Origin: Bagarius yarrelli
Lineage: Eukaryota > Chordata > Actinopteri > Siluriformes > Sisoridae
Direction: 5' to 3'
Length of the DNA stretch: 64,000 bases
NCBI GenBank assembly: GCA_005784505.1
Contig: VCAZ01000001.1
Coordinates: 13,439,597 to 13,503,596 of the forward strand
Position 1 is the first letter of the stretch. Every line of letters begins with the position of its first letter. Shown in pieces: positions 1-10,908 of the stretch. The position numbers and the translations under genes are program-made. Below the pieces are notes generated by a model. The model saw only the letters and a list, made by a program, of their open reading frames with translations, was not told the origin of the DNA and ran no database searches.

Positions 1-173
1 AGGGATCAGACACTGCACATTAGACACTCTGACGACTATCCGGTCTCCTGGCTCCGGTTCCTTAAGCAAATCATTTAATGCCTTTTATAGGCAGCTCAAT
101 TGGGCAAAACTCCAACAAGCCTTCTAAAGTCACTGCTTTTTTTCCCCTTTCTCAACTGATCCTTTAAAAACGC

Positions 174-604
174 TGGTCCAGTAGTGCACAACAGAACATT
201 TAAACAACAAATATAAAGTTCACAACACAACAAAAACAAGTCACAACACAACGGAAATGCTCCTGACCAATAGGGGCTGCTGCTCCACAGAAACGAGCAA
301 TTACACGCAGACACTTAGATGGACGTTCTGGATGCCTTAGCGTCGCACTGTGAATGTGAGCAAAAACTAAATATAAAAAAATTTATATTTTTTAAATGTT
401 TATTTAAAAATTAACTGCACAAAAAGATTATATAACTTGCCCCCCAAAAATGTATTTTTTTTAGTGCCAACGCTGTCCCCTATTGGTTGGGGGAATTTTT
501 AGAGAATTATCACTATTTTGTTGTGTTGTGAAAAGTTGTAATGTTGTGATGTTTCCTTTTTAAATATGTCACCGTGTTGTGAACTTACTGGGCTACCGTA
601 TTTA
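174..604. mobile_element. palindromic MITE-like element
   Basis: The left part (about 174-280) and the reverse complement of the right part (about 465-604) share ccagta...cacaaca, gttcacaacac, tcacaacacaac and ccaataggg in the same order. No coding capacity. Ends are approximate. Confidence 0.6.
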
Positions 605-769
605 CATCTCATCAGTTGTTTTTCCAGACAGCTAATTAGATAATCTTTTATTATTCTATACTCCTTGTCCCTTGACTTCTTAATTTAACTAGTACTACAC
701 AGTGAAGTGGTCCTGCTGTTGTCCCATTCCAGACAAAGATCTAAAAAAGTTCTAATCATAAGTGTTGTT

Positions 770-1170
770 TCTCAATCTGTTGCCACTGAATATAATATTA
801 CTGGAACTAAGAGCCTTAAACAGTGTTTCAGCACGACAATGTCTCTGTACACAAAACCCCTGAGCTCCATGAAGTGTTTTCTAGCCAAGGTAGAAGAACT
901 GGACTGTCCTGTACAGAATCCTGACTCTGACTCAATCCCACTGAACACCTTTAGGATGAACTGGAACACTGACTGAACCCCAGACCTCCTCAACCAACAT
1001 TAGTGTCTGATCTCATTAATACTATTGTAGATAAATAAACACTTATTTACACAAATTAAGTACAAAGCCTTTCCAGAAAAGTGGGACTAATTATACAGCT
1101 AAGAGGAAATAATTCTGAAATGAGATGATCAAATATTCAGTGGTTTTAGGTGTCTATTTTTCTGGGGGTT
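770..1170 (+). mobile_element. Tc1-like transposon fragment, plus orientation
   Basis: Translation in one frame gives CPVQNPDSDSIPLNTFRMNW, a decayed form of the Tc1-like CPVQSPDLNPIEHLWDEL block. DNA is shared with reversed copies at 6030-6400 and 39731-40050 and with 21405-21600. Only the 3' part of the element is present. Confidence 0.65.
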
Positions 1171-2580
1171 TTTTTTACCTGAAATCATATATTATGCCTT
1201 GGAAAACTATCCAATCAAAACCTGATTCTTATGTAAATGCCTTCAGTAGATCTTCTGACCTGAGCTACTGACCTCGACAAACCATATTTCGGAACCTCAC
1301 AACAATACACACTCTTACTGCAAGTGTTTTTTAATACAAACCGAGTGTTACACTGTGACTGTCAAACAGGTTAAGCAAGCCAGAACGTATATTAACATTA
1401 TGCTGTGCTTGTGTACAATGTTCTTCTAGAGTAAAAATACATCAGTCGATATAATGAATTCTTATTTTCATTTCCTTTACAGGTTTGTAAGAAATTCACG
1501 ATGTTTACAGGCAGATGGGACGCTCCTATCAGTTTTCCTTCGTCATTAGACTGACTTCTGATCTAACTCACACTTGGAAACAACAGATTTCAGAGGTGGT
1601 GTATGGAAATCATATTGAGTCAGCAAACCTCAAAAGTCGAAAGAGTCATAAGTGAAAGCAGCATTTTTTACAATTTAGGAACTTTCCCCACTTCCCATTA
1701 CCAAAAGTGCAGAAAAATGTAAAACAACCTTTACAGAAAGTCACGTGTTAAGTTCACCAAAGTATGCAGGGACTTTAAGTATAGAACTTAACGAGGCGTT
1801 ACTGAAAGTATCTTTAACTTAGACACACACCTACACAGTCTCTCTCACTCACACAAACACTAACCATTACACACACTTGCCTGTTCTCTCATTCACACAC
1901 AGTTATACTTTATCTCGACTAATCAAAAACTTCCCCTTAGCCTTGGAGCACTTCCAGCTGGTCCTGATCTCTGGAGCCAACCACATCCATATGCCTTGTA
2001 TCCTTTGTATTAGACATTGTATTAGATTTCACCCACCCCTAAAGATGTAGAGAATTGCGCTGTGCTGGGTTTTATTTAATTGATGTTTTAAAAAGAAATT
2101 TGTCCTCTTTTAATAGGTGAGCAGCATCGTGTACAGATGCAAACATTAAAGTTCTCATAGCGCTGGTGGCCAACAGCACTGTACCGCTGTATATTCTGCC
2201 AGACTAGTGTGATCAATCTAAAAATTGTATATGTCCTGAACATGACTAAGAGTACCCACACTGACGGTCACACTGACACAATCGGCCATAAGCCTGTCGA
2301 CAGCCCTGTCTATTTTGGCATCAGTCAATGCTTAACAGGAAGAGATGTGCGTCATCAGATCTACCCATGTCTCTGTGTTTCATTTCCCCATCGCTTTTTC
2401 TCACAACACACACACTAATATATATATATATATGCCTGCTAAGTTGAGAGATGGTACCCTAGGCAAATGCGTTTAACAGCTGGATGATTGAGCAGGCCAC
2501 CCTAGGGGACACTGGACATGTCCAGCCCGCAACTTTCCTGTAGATCCTTCATGTGAAAGATTTCCGGCACAATAAAGAGA

Positions 2581-2628
2581 GTTTTTCTCTTTACCAAAAG
2601 ACAAGTTTTTCTCTTTACCAAAAGACAA
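2581..2628 (+). repeat. 24-bp perfect tandem duplication
   Basis: A unit starting gtttttctctttacc and ending aaaagacaa occurs exactly twice in a row. Confidence 0.95.
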
Positions 2629-3178
2629 GTCTTAGTGATGCATAATTAAGGGATGCAAAACTTCAAAAATAACCACCACCACCAATATAACTTTAGCAAA
2701 ATTAGGAGAGACTGAACGTTTAAAGATGGAGGCAAAAAAAACTATTTTACAACAACACTAAAGGGGTAAAAAAAACCTACATGCAGATTAGACCAGTATT
2801 TGATTATATCTGAGGATAACGAGGCTTCAAAAAGTCATGTAATGTATTAAAAACACAGATTTTTTTTCTTAAAGAACGCCTACAGAGGAGCATACATAAG
2901 GGCCGTTTCCTGTTGCAGGCTGAGTTTAGTAGCCACAATGAGTCTGTTTATTGATAATCACTTTCACTTTAACACAAACCTAATATAGTCTCCAAATTTT
3001 CACTAAAATGGTTGTCAGTATTGGAGAAAGGATCACTTCTTGCAATTGTACATGCAGGTTAAACAAAACGACTAGTGTAAACTAAACAGTCAACTAGTGA
3101 GGCTGAAACCCAAATAGTTTAAAACTTCCCACGCAAGAGCACGTTATAAGGCACTACGGTTGCTTAAGATAAACATTA

Positions 3179-3181
3179 GAA

Positions 3182-3215
<34 letters not shown>

Positions 3216-3278
3216 CAAGAAAGGGGGGAGATAGAAAGAGAGAGACAGACAGACAGACAAGCAGGCAGAGAGACAGAC

Positions 3279-3321
<43 letters not shown>

Positions 3322-3493
3322 AAGATAATGAGTGAACGAGAGAGAGAGAGAGAGAGCAAGAAAGGGGGGGAGATAGAAAGAGAGAGAGAGAGACAGACAG
3401 ACAAGCAGGCAGAGAGACACACAGGCAGAGAGAGAGAGGGGGGGCGATAATGAGTGAAAGAGAGAGAGAGAGAGCGCGAGAGAGAGAGGGAGG

Positions 3494-3524
<31 letters not shown>

Positions 3525-3545
3525 AGGGAGAGAGATAAGAGTGTA
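3179..3545 (+). repeat. compound GA-rich microsatellite
   Basis: Nearly pure purine tract: (GA)n blocks interspersed with gacagacagacaagcaggca motifs and gggagggag. A block of about 110 bp is itself duplicated (gagcaagaaaggggg at 3214 and 3355, with the same following order). Long serine/leucine frames on the minus strand are artefacts of it. Confidence 0.95.
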
Positions 3546-4023
3546 AGAGAGAGATTTGCAATGCAAACTTTTTTCTCCTCTTTTCCCAGCTGTGACGCTC
3601 ATTCGTCTAAATATAACACAGCCCAGTTTTAAAGTTATACATTCTGCATTACATTAAATAATTAACACCCCCCCCACACACACACACCTACACCTCTTCA
3701 GTAGTTATAGCGTTACCAGATAACATTCAAAGCGCAGGTTTATGAAAAAGATTTTTTTAAATGTAGACAAGTTTGAGTTGAAATTCACACTGTAGTCTGT
3801 TTGTCATCGCAGATAGCCAACCGCTGTATGATGATGATGATGATGATGGTGGTTAGATTTGGTTATTTCCAGAGGCAAGGCCTGGTCATTAAACGCTATA
3901 ATTCCACGCGCTTTAACAGGACACTGATATTCCTCTACATTCTCCTAACCTTGTAGAAATGCTTTAAGGAGTATTTTTCGGATGATTATTTGTTATTCTT
4001 TTTAAAAGGAATGCTGTACATAC

Positions 4024-4056
4024 CTGCTCTTCCTCTGCTGATAGACTGGCGGCCAT
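4024..4056 (-). CDS. ptpn9: ptpn9 (MEG2 tyrosine phosphatase), first coding exon only
   Basis: On the minus strand an ATG at 4056 opens an 11-codon exon, MAASLSAEEEQ, followed directly by a GTATGT donor (4023-4018). Human PTPN9 starts its CRAL-TRIO part with a segment reading APELTPEEEQ just before its first intron, so the short match plus the position next to snupn (as in human 15q24) points to ptpn9. The family protein is a cytosolic, vesicle-associated tyrosine phosphatase with an N-terminal Sec14/CRAL-TRIO lipid-binding domain and a C-terminal PTP domain. None of those domains is in the window; the rest would lie before base 1. The call rests on 11 residues, a good splice donor and synteny, so it is an inference rather than a domain match. 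Confidence 0.7.
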
Positions 4057-4560
4057 CCTTTCCAGCAAGAAACACACAGCTTCCTGTATTCAATCAGTCG
4101 TCGAGGAATTACAGTCGAAAAGACGGATTTACACGCGATTATCTGTGTTAGCGAGCATCAAACAAGAACTGCGGCTGATTCAACAGAAATACGATTCTAA
4201 ACACACTGAACGCTAAAGCTTTTGTGTTGTTATAGACAAACTTGGCATTTTGTCCAAGTTGCATGACGCTGGAGTGGAGGAGACGCGAGCCTCTGCGCCA
4301 TGCCTGCAAGCGCGCTCAGACACACGCCTACGAAATGACTACACGTTAAACTTTAAAGAGCGGCTTTTATTTCACAATCAGTTCCTGTTTTTCTAGAGTT
4401 ACTTTAAAATCGTACTGAATTAGACCAAGTGCTGCTCTCCTCGGCTAAGCTAACATCAGGTTAGCGCTGCCTGGCGCTCCTGCGACTTTAGGTCCGGGGA
4501 GGCGTAAACACGGAAACCGGAAACACCTTCTGTGTTAAATTAAACTAAAAATGTTCCCAA
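4057..4560 (-). promoter_or_regulatory. putative ptpn9 5' UTR and promoter region
   Basis: This is a locally GC- and CpG-richer stretch directly upstream of the ptpn9 start on the minus strand, containing gcgcgctcag, ggcgctcctgcgac and an ETS-like ACCGGAAAC near 4515-4525. No TATA box is obvious. The transcription start cannot be fixed from sequence. Support is position and composition only. Confidence 0.45.
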
Positions 4561-4645
4561 CAACATCAGGATACCTCCTTGGCGCCGTCTGCCTTTTAGC
4601 TTTAATGTGTGTGTGTAGGGGGGGGGGGAATAATTATATATAAAC

Positions 4646-4660
4646 GCGCCCCCTGTTGGC
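4646..4660 (-). promoter_or_regulatory. candidate CTCF site
   Basis: Minus strand gccaacagggggcgc closely fits the CCACCAGGGGGCGC core. It lies just upstream of the inferred ptpn9 promoter. Confidence 0.45.
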
Positions 4661-5204
4661 TAGAAGAGACGATTGTTTGCAAGGAAAAACTCCTCCTACT
4701 CTCATTCATAAAAAACAACAACCTGACGCTATTATCTGCGCATGCGTACACAACGTTACAAGACAAACTCTGGTTATATTAAACCGAATACAGATTAAAT
4801 CCGGCAAATGTTTTTTTTTATCACATTAAAAATACAATGTCTAAAACAGGAAAGTGAAACTTTTGGAGTCGAGTACTATGTGAAAGGTGTCGGTTCTAAG
4901 AGCCGACTTCAAACGCTAAATTTCTCGATTCTGATTGGGGACGGGAGTCGATTCCTTACGTCGATTCCACACAGCAAGGTGATCTATTCCGATTACAAGT
5001 AAACGGGCATGAGTCGATTTTACACAGTTATACATTTTTAATTTGGAATATTCATGAGGACAATAAAGCATGTAATTTTTTATATGTTACATATTCAGAA
5101 ACATTTATGTTAAAGAATAGTGTCTGCTTCTGATAATCAGAAAATGCCGCCATCTAGCTGCGATTCATGGTGCCACTTAAACAGGGTTTTAACCTGGAAT
5201 AAAT

Positions 5205-5540
5205 TAAGATAGGGCAGCACGGTGGAACTACGATCAGGGTTCGATTCCCAGGCAGGGGCCTCACTGTGTGGAGTTTACATGTTCTCTCCGAGCTTGTGTA
5301 GGTTTACTCCGGGTTCTCTGGTTTCCTCCCACAGTCCAAAAACATGTATGTTAGATTAATTGGTGATTCTGAATTGCCCATAGAACATAGTGTGAGTGTG
5401 TGTGTGTGTGGCCCTGTGTTGAACTGGTGACCTGTCCAGGGTGTCCCCCTTCCGCCCTTTCAGAGACAGCTGGGATAGACTCCAGCAGATCCATGTGACC
5501 CCGAATAAAGGAAAAAGCGGATATAGAAGATGAATGAATT
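5205..5540 (+). repeat. SINE with tRNA-like head (full-length type)
   Basis: gggcagcacggtgg head, B-box-like gggttcgattcccagg, then the conserved body ctgtgtggagtttacatgtt, tttcctcccacagtccaaaa, cctgtccagggtgtccccc and agctgggatagactccag, ending in gaatgaat. This body is very common in ray-finned fish genomes. Confidence 0.75.
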
Positions 5541-5829
5541 AAGGAATAATAAAAGTAATCAGTCTGCTTCCAAATCAGATGTGGTGATATTATATTTAAT
5601 GTTTTTCTGGTGTGAGTGATTATAGCAGTTGATAAATACATCATAGTAAACAGTACAACTAACATAAACACTGTCAAAGTGGAGTTAAAATAGGTTAAAA
5701 TAGTAAAAGAAGGTATTTACTATATATGAAAAATTGTGTTTATCTCATCACACATGAAGCCTCTTTTCTTATAATACAAGCTGTTTTTTGGTGGGAAGCC
5801 TTTCTACAAATGTTGCACAGTTTGTAATT

Positions 5830-5942
5830 TTCTATCAAGCCACCACTGTTGGGTCCCTGAGCAAGGCCCCCAATTGCTCGATTGTGTAGAAGAGATAAAA
5901 GTCGCTCTGGATAAGGGTGTCTGCCAAATGCTGTAAATGTAC
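5830..5942 (+). repeat. 5'-truncated tRNA-derived SINE
   Basis: Starts within ccaccactgttgggtccctg, then agcaaggccc, tcgctctggataagggtgtc and tgccaaatgctgtaaatg, the body and tail of the family at 48280. Confidence 0.75.
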
Positions 5943-6029
5943 ATTAGAATGAGAAATACATATGCCAAATGATTTTATTTTTATTGGTTCCTGACATACA
6001 CAAACCATATGTTTATTCAAACAACTATT

Positions 6030-6400
6030 GTTCCAGATTTAGTCATACTCTTTCTCCTATAATAACCCCCTCACTCCTGGAAAGACTTTCCACTAGATTG
6101 TGTGACTGTGTGGATTTGTGTTTATTTATCTACAATAGTATTAATGAGATCAGACACTAATGTTGGATGAGGAGGTCTGGGTTTCAGTCTGCGTTCCAGT
6201 TCATCCCAAAGGTGTTCAGTGGGATTGAGTGAGAGTCAGGGTTCTGTACAGGACAGTCCAGTTCTTCCACTCCAACCAGAACACAGCATGTCTTCATGGA
6301 GATCAGGGGATTTGTGCACAGAGACATTGTCATGCTGGAACAGCGTTTGACTGTTTGAGATTTGGGCTGACCTAACAAAACTGTCTGATGTCGCTCAAAA
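6030..6400 (-). mobile_element. Tc1-like transposon fragment, minus orientation
   Basis: Minus-strand frame reads VEELDCPVQNPDSHSIPLNT, the same decayed transposase segment as at 770-1170. The parallel loss of the NPIE motif in both copies suggests a long-dead non-autonomous family. Confidence 0.65.
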
Positions 6401-6490
6401 TGGTTGATACTTAAGTTTTACTTTATTTTAGAATCTGAGTGGTTTCACACACACACACAAAAAAAAATTCATAACACAGCAAGAGTTAAG

Positions 6491-7122
6491 GTTTGGCTTT
6501 TATTCATTCAGTCACTCTGGCCTACCTAAAGAAGCTGCACAAGCAATTAGATCAAGCATCTTTTTAATAAAAAAATAAAAACAACCAAAAAGGGAAAAGG
6601 GGGTCCAGAAATATTCAAAATGCCTAAAAAAATACATTTATTAATATAGGTTAAAAGTTTTACAAGCGTCCTTGTTGGAAAAGGACAGAGTAAATTAAAA
6701 CTTTTTAGCAACAAAGTAGCATTCCAGGAAAGGGATCACATGCACACAGAACGAGCATTTTTCAAGTGTGCATCTAATACCCAAGACAGACTTTGTTTTT
6801 TTTTCCTGTCTTCCTGGTGTGCGATTAAACGTGAATCATTTTTTAATAATTGCGTATGTTGAGGCAATGCAAACAGATTTAGCTAATGGTAGAGTCTAAG
6901 ACAAAAAAAAACAATGCATAAAATTCAAAAAATCTTGTCTGAAACAGTATTGGAGGTTTGACAAATTCATTATACTGTATACATGTTTGAAGCAATAAAA
7001 ACTGTCCAAGCTAATCTAAAATCAACTGGGGTTTAGGAAACATGGAGTAAATCACATTGACATTGAGTATTTTTTGTCCGTTATCACTGAGAATTTCTTT
7101 CTAGCTGCTAAGCTGCTAGCAG
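6491..7122 (-). other. likely snupn 3' UTR
   Basis: This lies downstream of the snupn stop codon on the minus strand. Several AATAAA hexamers are present on the minus strand, for example at 6503-6498. The sequence is AT-rich and non-coding. The true cleavage site cannot be chosen from sequence alone. Confidence 0.4.
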
Positions 7123-7419
7123 TTAGCTTTCCATGCTTTCTTTTTGGTTGCTACTTTCTGTTTGTGCCTCTGGAGTGGACAGATGCTCCAGCTCGTACCT
7201 CCCGTTGTGATCGGCAGGTCGGACCTGACTGGATGGCTTCTTGTGCTCCAGAATCTGCTGCATCTGGTGTCCAGCATAGTCTGGCTTGGCGGTGAGGGGG
7301 CACTGTGGCACTTCGATACCCAGGATGTCTTGCACCATGTAAGGTCTGAGCCATCCCACCAGCGGCGTGCTGCCCGGGGTGTAGTGAGTCTCTCTGTGGT
7401 AGAACAGGAGCCCGTCCAC
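7123..7419 (-). CDS. snupn: snupn last coding exon with stop
   Basis: Acceptor GTCTTCAG, then VDGLLFYHRETHYTPGSTPL, VGWLRPYMVQDILG and KPDYAGHQMQQILEHKK, ending NGRYELEHLSTPEAQTESS and a stop at 7123. Contains the second cap-contacting Trp (GWLRP). The C-terminal tail is shorter and different from human, as expected for this variable end. Confidence 0.95.
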   Translation of the reverse strand: MDGLLFYHRETHYTPGSTPLVGWLRPYMVQDILGIEVPQCPLTAKPDYAGHQMQQILEHKKPSSQVRPADHNGRYELEHLSTPEAQTESSNQKESMES

Positions 7420-9751
7420 CTGAAGACATATGACTCATTCAATAACAGTTCATTTGATGTATTGATTGTAAATATTACACAAGTATAATAAATCATCACA
7501 ATGAATATGAAATGATTGTGAATCTTATGTAAGATAAGGTCAATTTTGTGTAAATAACATGTTAAGTTAGGTGTAGTGAAGCTTCCATAATGTTACTGAA
7601 AAGTACACAAGCGTCAGAAGCCTAGTAAATATTACATAATTACAGGAAGTAGGAATGGGCATGTGATTAAATTAGTTAATTGATAATCAGGAAAATTATT
7701 GATTAATTTTAATTGATTTTAATTTTCTGGCAGCAGACTGGAAAGCATATTGAACAAAATGCCTGAAAAGCATGTTTTTTTTTACCCACAATGAAACCCA
7801 TTATTATGTCTTTCCAGAATTTTGTGGCTATTTTTTTGAGATGCATGTTGCAATGTTTTTAGGTGCAATAAAATAGCACGATGCTCCACTTTAGTGAAGA
7901 TCATCAGCAAATGCTTTGCACTTTTTTACAGAAAACTGTATTGGTAAATGAAAGACATTAGCAAATCAGCACATCTTAAAGAAACAAAATAAAATGTGTT
8001 TGTTGGGGAACATATGACCTAATGGTAGTAAACCTTAATATATAGTGAATCTTACAGAAATGTAATAAATAATCATAGAGATTACTGAACAAGTCTCATG
8101 CATAGATGAATAATAATAAGTGAGTAATTTTGCATACTGATCAATATCTAATCTTAGTAAATATTACGTAAGCATAATACATATAATGCAAATAAGCTTA
8201 TAGTGCAATTAATATAACGTCAGTGAATATTACATAAGCGTTTAAATCAACTTTTAATTTCTTGGTCGAGAAACCAGTTTCAGTCACATGTATAAATACA
8301 ACATTCCAAAGCACTTACGTTGAAGCTGTAGTCGTGTGCCAGAGCCTTCTGAATGGACTCGGTTGTACAGCTGATGCTGTTCAGACTCACAAAACGGAAC
8401 TGCAAACAAATGTGGGATGATCTTATAAATGTAATTAAACCATATTTGATACTACGAATGCTATCTTTAGCACTGCTTACTTACAGGGTTTCGCTTGCAA
8501 ATCTCAGACAGCCCGTCTACCTCCTCGACCTTCGACTGCAGCCAGTAGAACCGGAATTCCGTCTGTAATTAATAATGTGAATACGGGTACTGTTACTTGG
8601 TTGCCAGGTATGTGTGTTGTCTACATAATTCCATAAAGGAGTAGCTAGCTAATAGTTGATTGCGATATATGGCTCACTCCAAACAAACTGAACTGCACTG
8701 TCCCACCCAGATGATAAAATCAACTGCACTATTGACTTACTGAACAGTCATAGACTGGATGCCCCCTCCAGCACATCACATCTAAGATGTAGTACGTTCG
8801 ATCCACCTCACTGTAAATGCAGTCTAGGATGGTGTAATCTGAAAGACAAAAAAAATTAATGTAGGGCAGGTTTACTGGGTATTTTTTTTAATATGTGAAG
8901 AACTGTACAGTCCATGTAACACAAACCTTTGCCCATGGCTGAGTTGTGTCTGTTTCCTCCTGGTAGCAAAGAAGGGAAACGGTTCACGCAGTAGCCACTT
9001 TTAGTGTATGATGATGTGGAACCCTGTTAAGGAAAATAAATAAATATGTAGAAATATATTTTTTAAATAGGCTTTAGTAACATTGTGTTTTGCAGACGCT
9101 TTAGATTGTGGTCCTGTCTGTGCATGTACATGAGGGGTTCCTATGGGTTCTCAGATTTCCTTTTAAAAACTTGCATATAAATAGAGTGGCTACAAAACCA
9201 GCCCCATTTGCGAATAATTCTGTTTGCATAACGGAAAGAAGATATTAGAAACTTTTTTTTTTCATTTATCAGTAAAACACTGTGTAACTTTGCTTTAACT
9301 AAAGGATTCATTAAAAAATTGTAATATAACTGCTACTTCTGCTACCTGTCCATCTAAAACCCTCTAAACAGTCATATTTTATGAGGACCTTGTAACACAC
9401 TTATGTCCTAGATCGGTTTCCTGTTAGACGCGACATCATTCAGTCATGTAAATTTTGCTTGAAGGGAAAAACTGAAGTCAATATTTCCTAACCAATAAAA
9501 GAGCAAGTGGAATTGTGGTCATACGGAATAATAATCATGCTACTAGTGTTTTTGCGCCTTCATGAAAAAACAAAGGAAGACAGAAAGGAGGACAGAAAGA
9601 CAGAAAGAATAAGAAAGGAAGACACAAAAAAGAAAGAATAAAAGACAGTTAGAAAGACTGAATAAAAGATAGAAAGACAAAAAGAAAGATAAATAGACCA
9701 GAAGAAAGAAGGACAGACACTTTATTCGTCCCAGTCAGGAAATTAAAAAAA

Positions 9752-9801
<50 letters not shown>

Positions 9802-10908
9802 AATGAGAAGAGAGGGAAAAAAGGGCAAATAAAAAGTCAGTTTGTGGGAGACAGAATGCAGCACATCAGCACACTTTTATGCATAAGCTATTTTAACAGA
9901 TAATAACAGATAAGTATAGAATTGTTTAAAATAGAATGATTATTCCCAACCGTAGATGCAACGACGAGTGAGCGTTTTCCTACAGGACACACCACCAGCA
10001 GCCAATCGGTGCTGAGCTCAGCAGGGATGTCCACCAACCACTCTGACAGCATCAGCTGTAGAGAGAGTTTAAAGTTTGAACACAGGCCTGTATCAACACA
10101 GGCACAAACATGAGGAAAAATCATGATTAGGGAAATCAGTATTGCGCAGAATGTCTGAATATCCAGTGTGTTATGACCTGGTTGGCGTAGTGCCTTGGCA
10201 ACTTGCGCTGCTCGACCTCCATCCCTTCTTCGTCCGCTTCATCCTGCAACTGATTTTTTGGTTTCTCCTCCTCTTCCTCACTGTCTGCCCCTGTCCAATC
10301 CCCGTCTGCCAAACGGCGGGCATGATTCACATAGTTAAGCCTTTTCCTACAAAAAATATGAGTTTTGGATAAATGAACAGCAAATCTATCGCATAGACAA
10401 ATATTCTATTACATCTGAAGATTAAAAGCATATTATTTTCAGGATCAGTACTAATAGACTTATCAGCTGCTCTGCAGATGTTCAGGGGAAGCCAATCTTC
10501 ATGCTTCTGATTCGACTGTTATAGCCACTGTATATTATGTTACGATTAGTCTCCTATAGCAGATAGTTAGACTGCTGGCAGAAGAGCTATCAAATCAGTT
10601 TCTTAGGCAAAGATTTTAACTCATTCAGGCGCACGAGCAGCAAATGAACTTTTTTCATACATTTTTTTGTTCTTTTTTTCAATAAAGGACTTTTATCAAT
10701 GCATGAATTTGTCTTCAAGCTCCATTAAGAACACCATTAGGGTTCCTTACTCCTTTTGCTCCTGCAGAAATTTCCTCCGTCGCTCATTCTGGTCCAGTGC
10801 GCTGTATTTGCTCTTGTACTGAGCCAGACGAGGATGCGGGGCCGAGGTGCTGTTTTCCTCTTTGGTTATAGTAAAGCTACAGGACAGCGTCTCAGCCAGG
10901 ACATCCAT
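7123..10908 (-). CDS. snupn: snurportin-1, complete coding sequence in nine exons
   Basis: Joining minus-strand exons 10908-10751, 10346-10178, 10055-9951, 9023-8927, 8838-8741, 8562-8485, 8399-8319 and 7419-7123 keeps one reading frame of 360 codons, the same length as human snurportin-1. The protein is the import adaptor for m3G-capped spliceosomal snRNPs: it binds the trimethylguanosine cap and hands the cargo to importin-beta. The N-terminal importin-beta-binding region is visible as ENERRRKFLQEQK, then RLNYVNHARRLADGDWTG. The cap-binding domain follows, with SEWLVDIP, VVCPVGKRSLVVAST, CVNRFPSLLPGG, YTILDCIY, LDVMCWRGHPVYDC and GWLRPYM; the family's two cap-stacking tryptophans are kept in SEWL and GWLRP. 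The neighbour snx33 is divergent and ptpn9 lies downstream. No frameshift or stop was found. The eight segments here hold the whole coding sequence; a non-coding first exon presumably lies near 11.5-11.6 kb. Confidence 0.95.
8319..8399 (-). CDS. snupn: snupn coding exon 7
   Basis: Twenty-seven codons, phase 0, FRFVSLNSISCTTESIQKAL then AHDYSFN; acceptor TTTGCAG and donor GTAAGTGC. Confidence 0.92.
8485..8562 (-). CDS. snupn: snupn coding exon 6
   Basis: Twenty-six codons, phase 0, beginning TEFRFYWLQSKVEEVDGL; acceptor AATTACAG and donor GTAAGTAAG. Matches the human TDFRFYWMHSKL segment. Confidence 0.92.
8741..8838 (-). CDS. snupn: snupn coding exon 5
   Basis: Acceptor CTTTCAG and donor GTAAGT; encodes DYTILDCIYSEVDRTYYILD and then VMCWRGHPVYDCS, part of the cap-binding core. 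Confidence 0.93.
8927..9023 (-). CDS. snupn: snupn coding exon 4
   Basis: Acceptor CTTAACAG and donor GTTTGT; encodes GSTSSYTKSGYCVNRFPSLL then PGGNRHNSAMGK, closely matching the human order. Ends in phase 1. Confidence 0.93.
9024..9950. other. snupn intron with purine-rich tract and A45 run
   Basis: Non-coding. From about 9565 a GAAAGACAGAAAG-type degenerate purine repeat leads into an uninterrupted run of 45 A (9755-9799). Read on the minus strand it is a T-run inside the transcript. Confidence 0.8.
9755..9799 (+). repeat. A45 homopolymer
   Basis: Uninterrupted run of 45 A following a purine-rich GAAAGA tract. Confidence 0.95.
9951..10055 (-). CDS. snupn: snupn coding exon 3 (start of m3G-cap domain)
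   Basis: Thirty-five codons, phase 0 on both sides: LMLSEWLVDIPAEL through CPVGKRSLVVAST. Carries the conserved Trp of SEWL used in cap binding in this family. Acceptor CTACAG, donor GTTGGG. Confidence 0.93.
10178..10346 (-). CDS. snupn: snupn coding exon 2 (rest of IBB and acidic linker)
   Basis: Acceptor TTTTTTGTAG, then KRLNYVNHARRLADGDWTG, an acidic EEEEEK stretch, and KLPRHYANQ at the end. The donor is CAG followed by GTCATA, a weak but usable GT site. The phase fits both neighbours exactly. Confidence 0.9.
10751..10908 (-). CDS. snupn: snupn coding exon 1 (importin-beta-binding start)
   Basis: ATG at 10908 opens MDVLAETLSC and the exon ends at a GTAAGG donor in phase 2. The exon itself extends upstream to 10915, behind a TTTCCAG acceptor, so a separate non-coding exon must precede it. 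Contains SAPHPRLAQYKSKYSALDQ and ENERRRK-type basic sequence matching the family IBB region. Confidence 0.92.

Larger units (their letters stand above)
1..4023 (-). other. inferred ptpn9 intron 1 (non-coding, repeat-bearing)
   Basis: No exon could be recognised between the GTATGT donor and the window edge on the minus strand. The stretch holds a palindromic MITE (about 174-604), a Tc1-like fragment (about 770-1170), a 24-bp tandem duplication (2581-2628), a TA run near 2419-2433 and a long GA-rich microsatellite (3179-3545). If the ptpn9 call is right this is its first intron. Confidence 0.5.
4561..6490. other. ptpn9-snupn intergenic region, mostly repeats
   Basis: No coding exon is visible. 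The region contains two CTCF-like motifs (about 4646-4660 and 5146-5161), a run of TCGATTC-rich sequence (about 4865-5035) similar in style to hAT-type termini, a SINE (5205-5540), a 5'-truncated SINE (5830-5942) and a Tc1-like fragment in reverse (about 6030-6400). Confidence 0.6.

Noticed and set aside
3144..3632. Open frames of 60-152 codons made almost only of Ser/Leu/Pro or Arg/Glu
   Set aside because: They are translations of the GA/CT microsatellite and have no gene-like composition.
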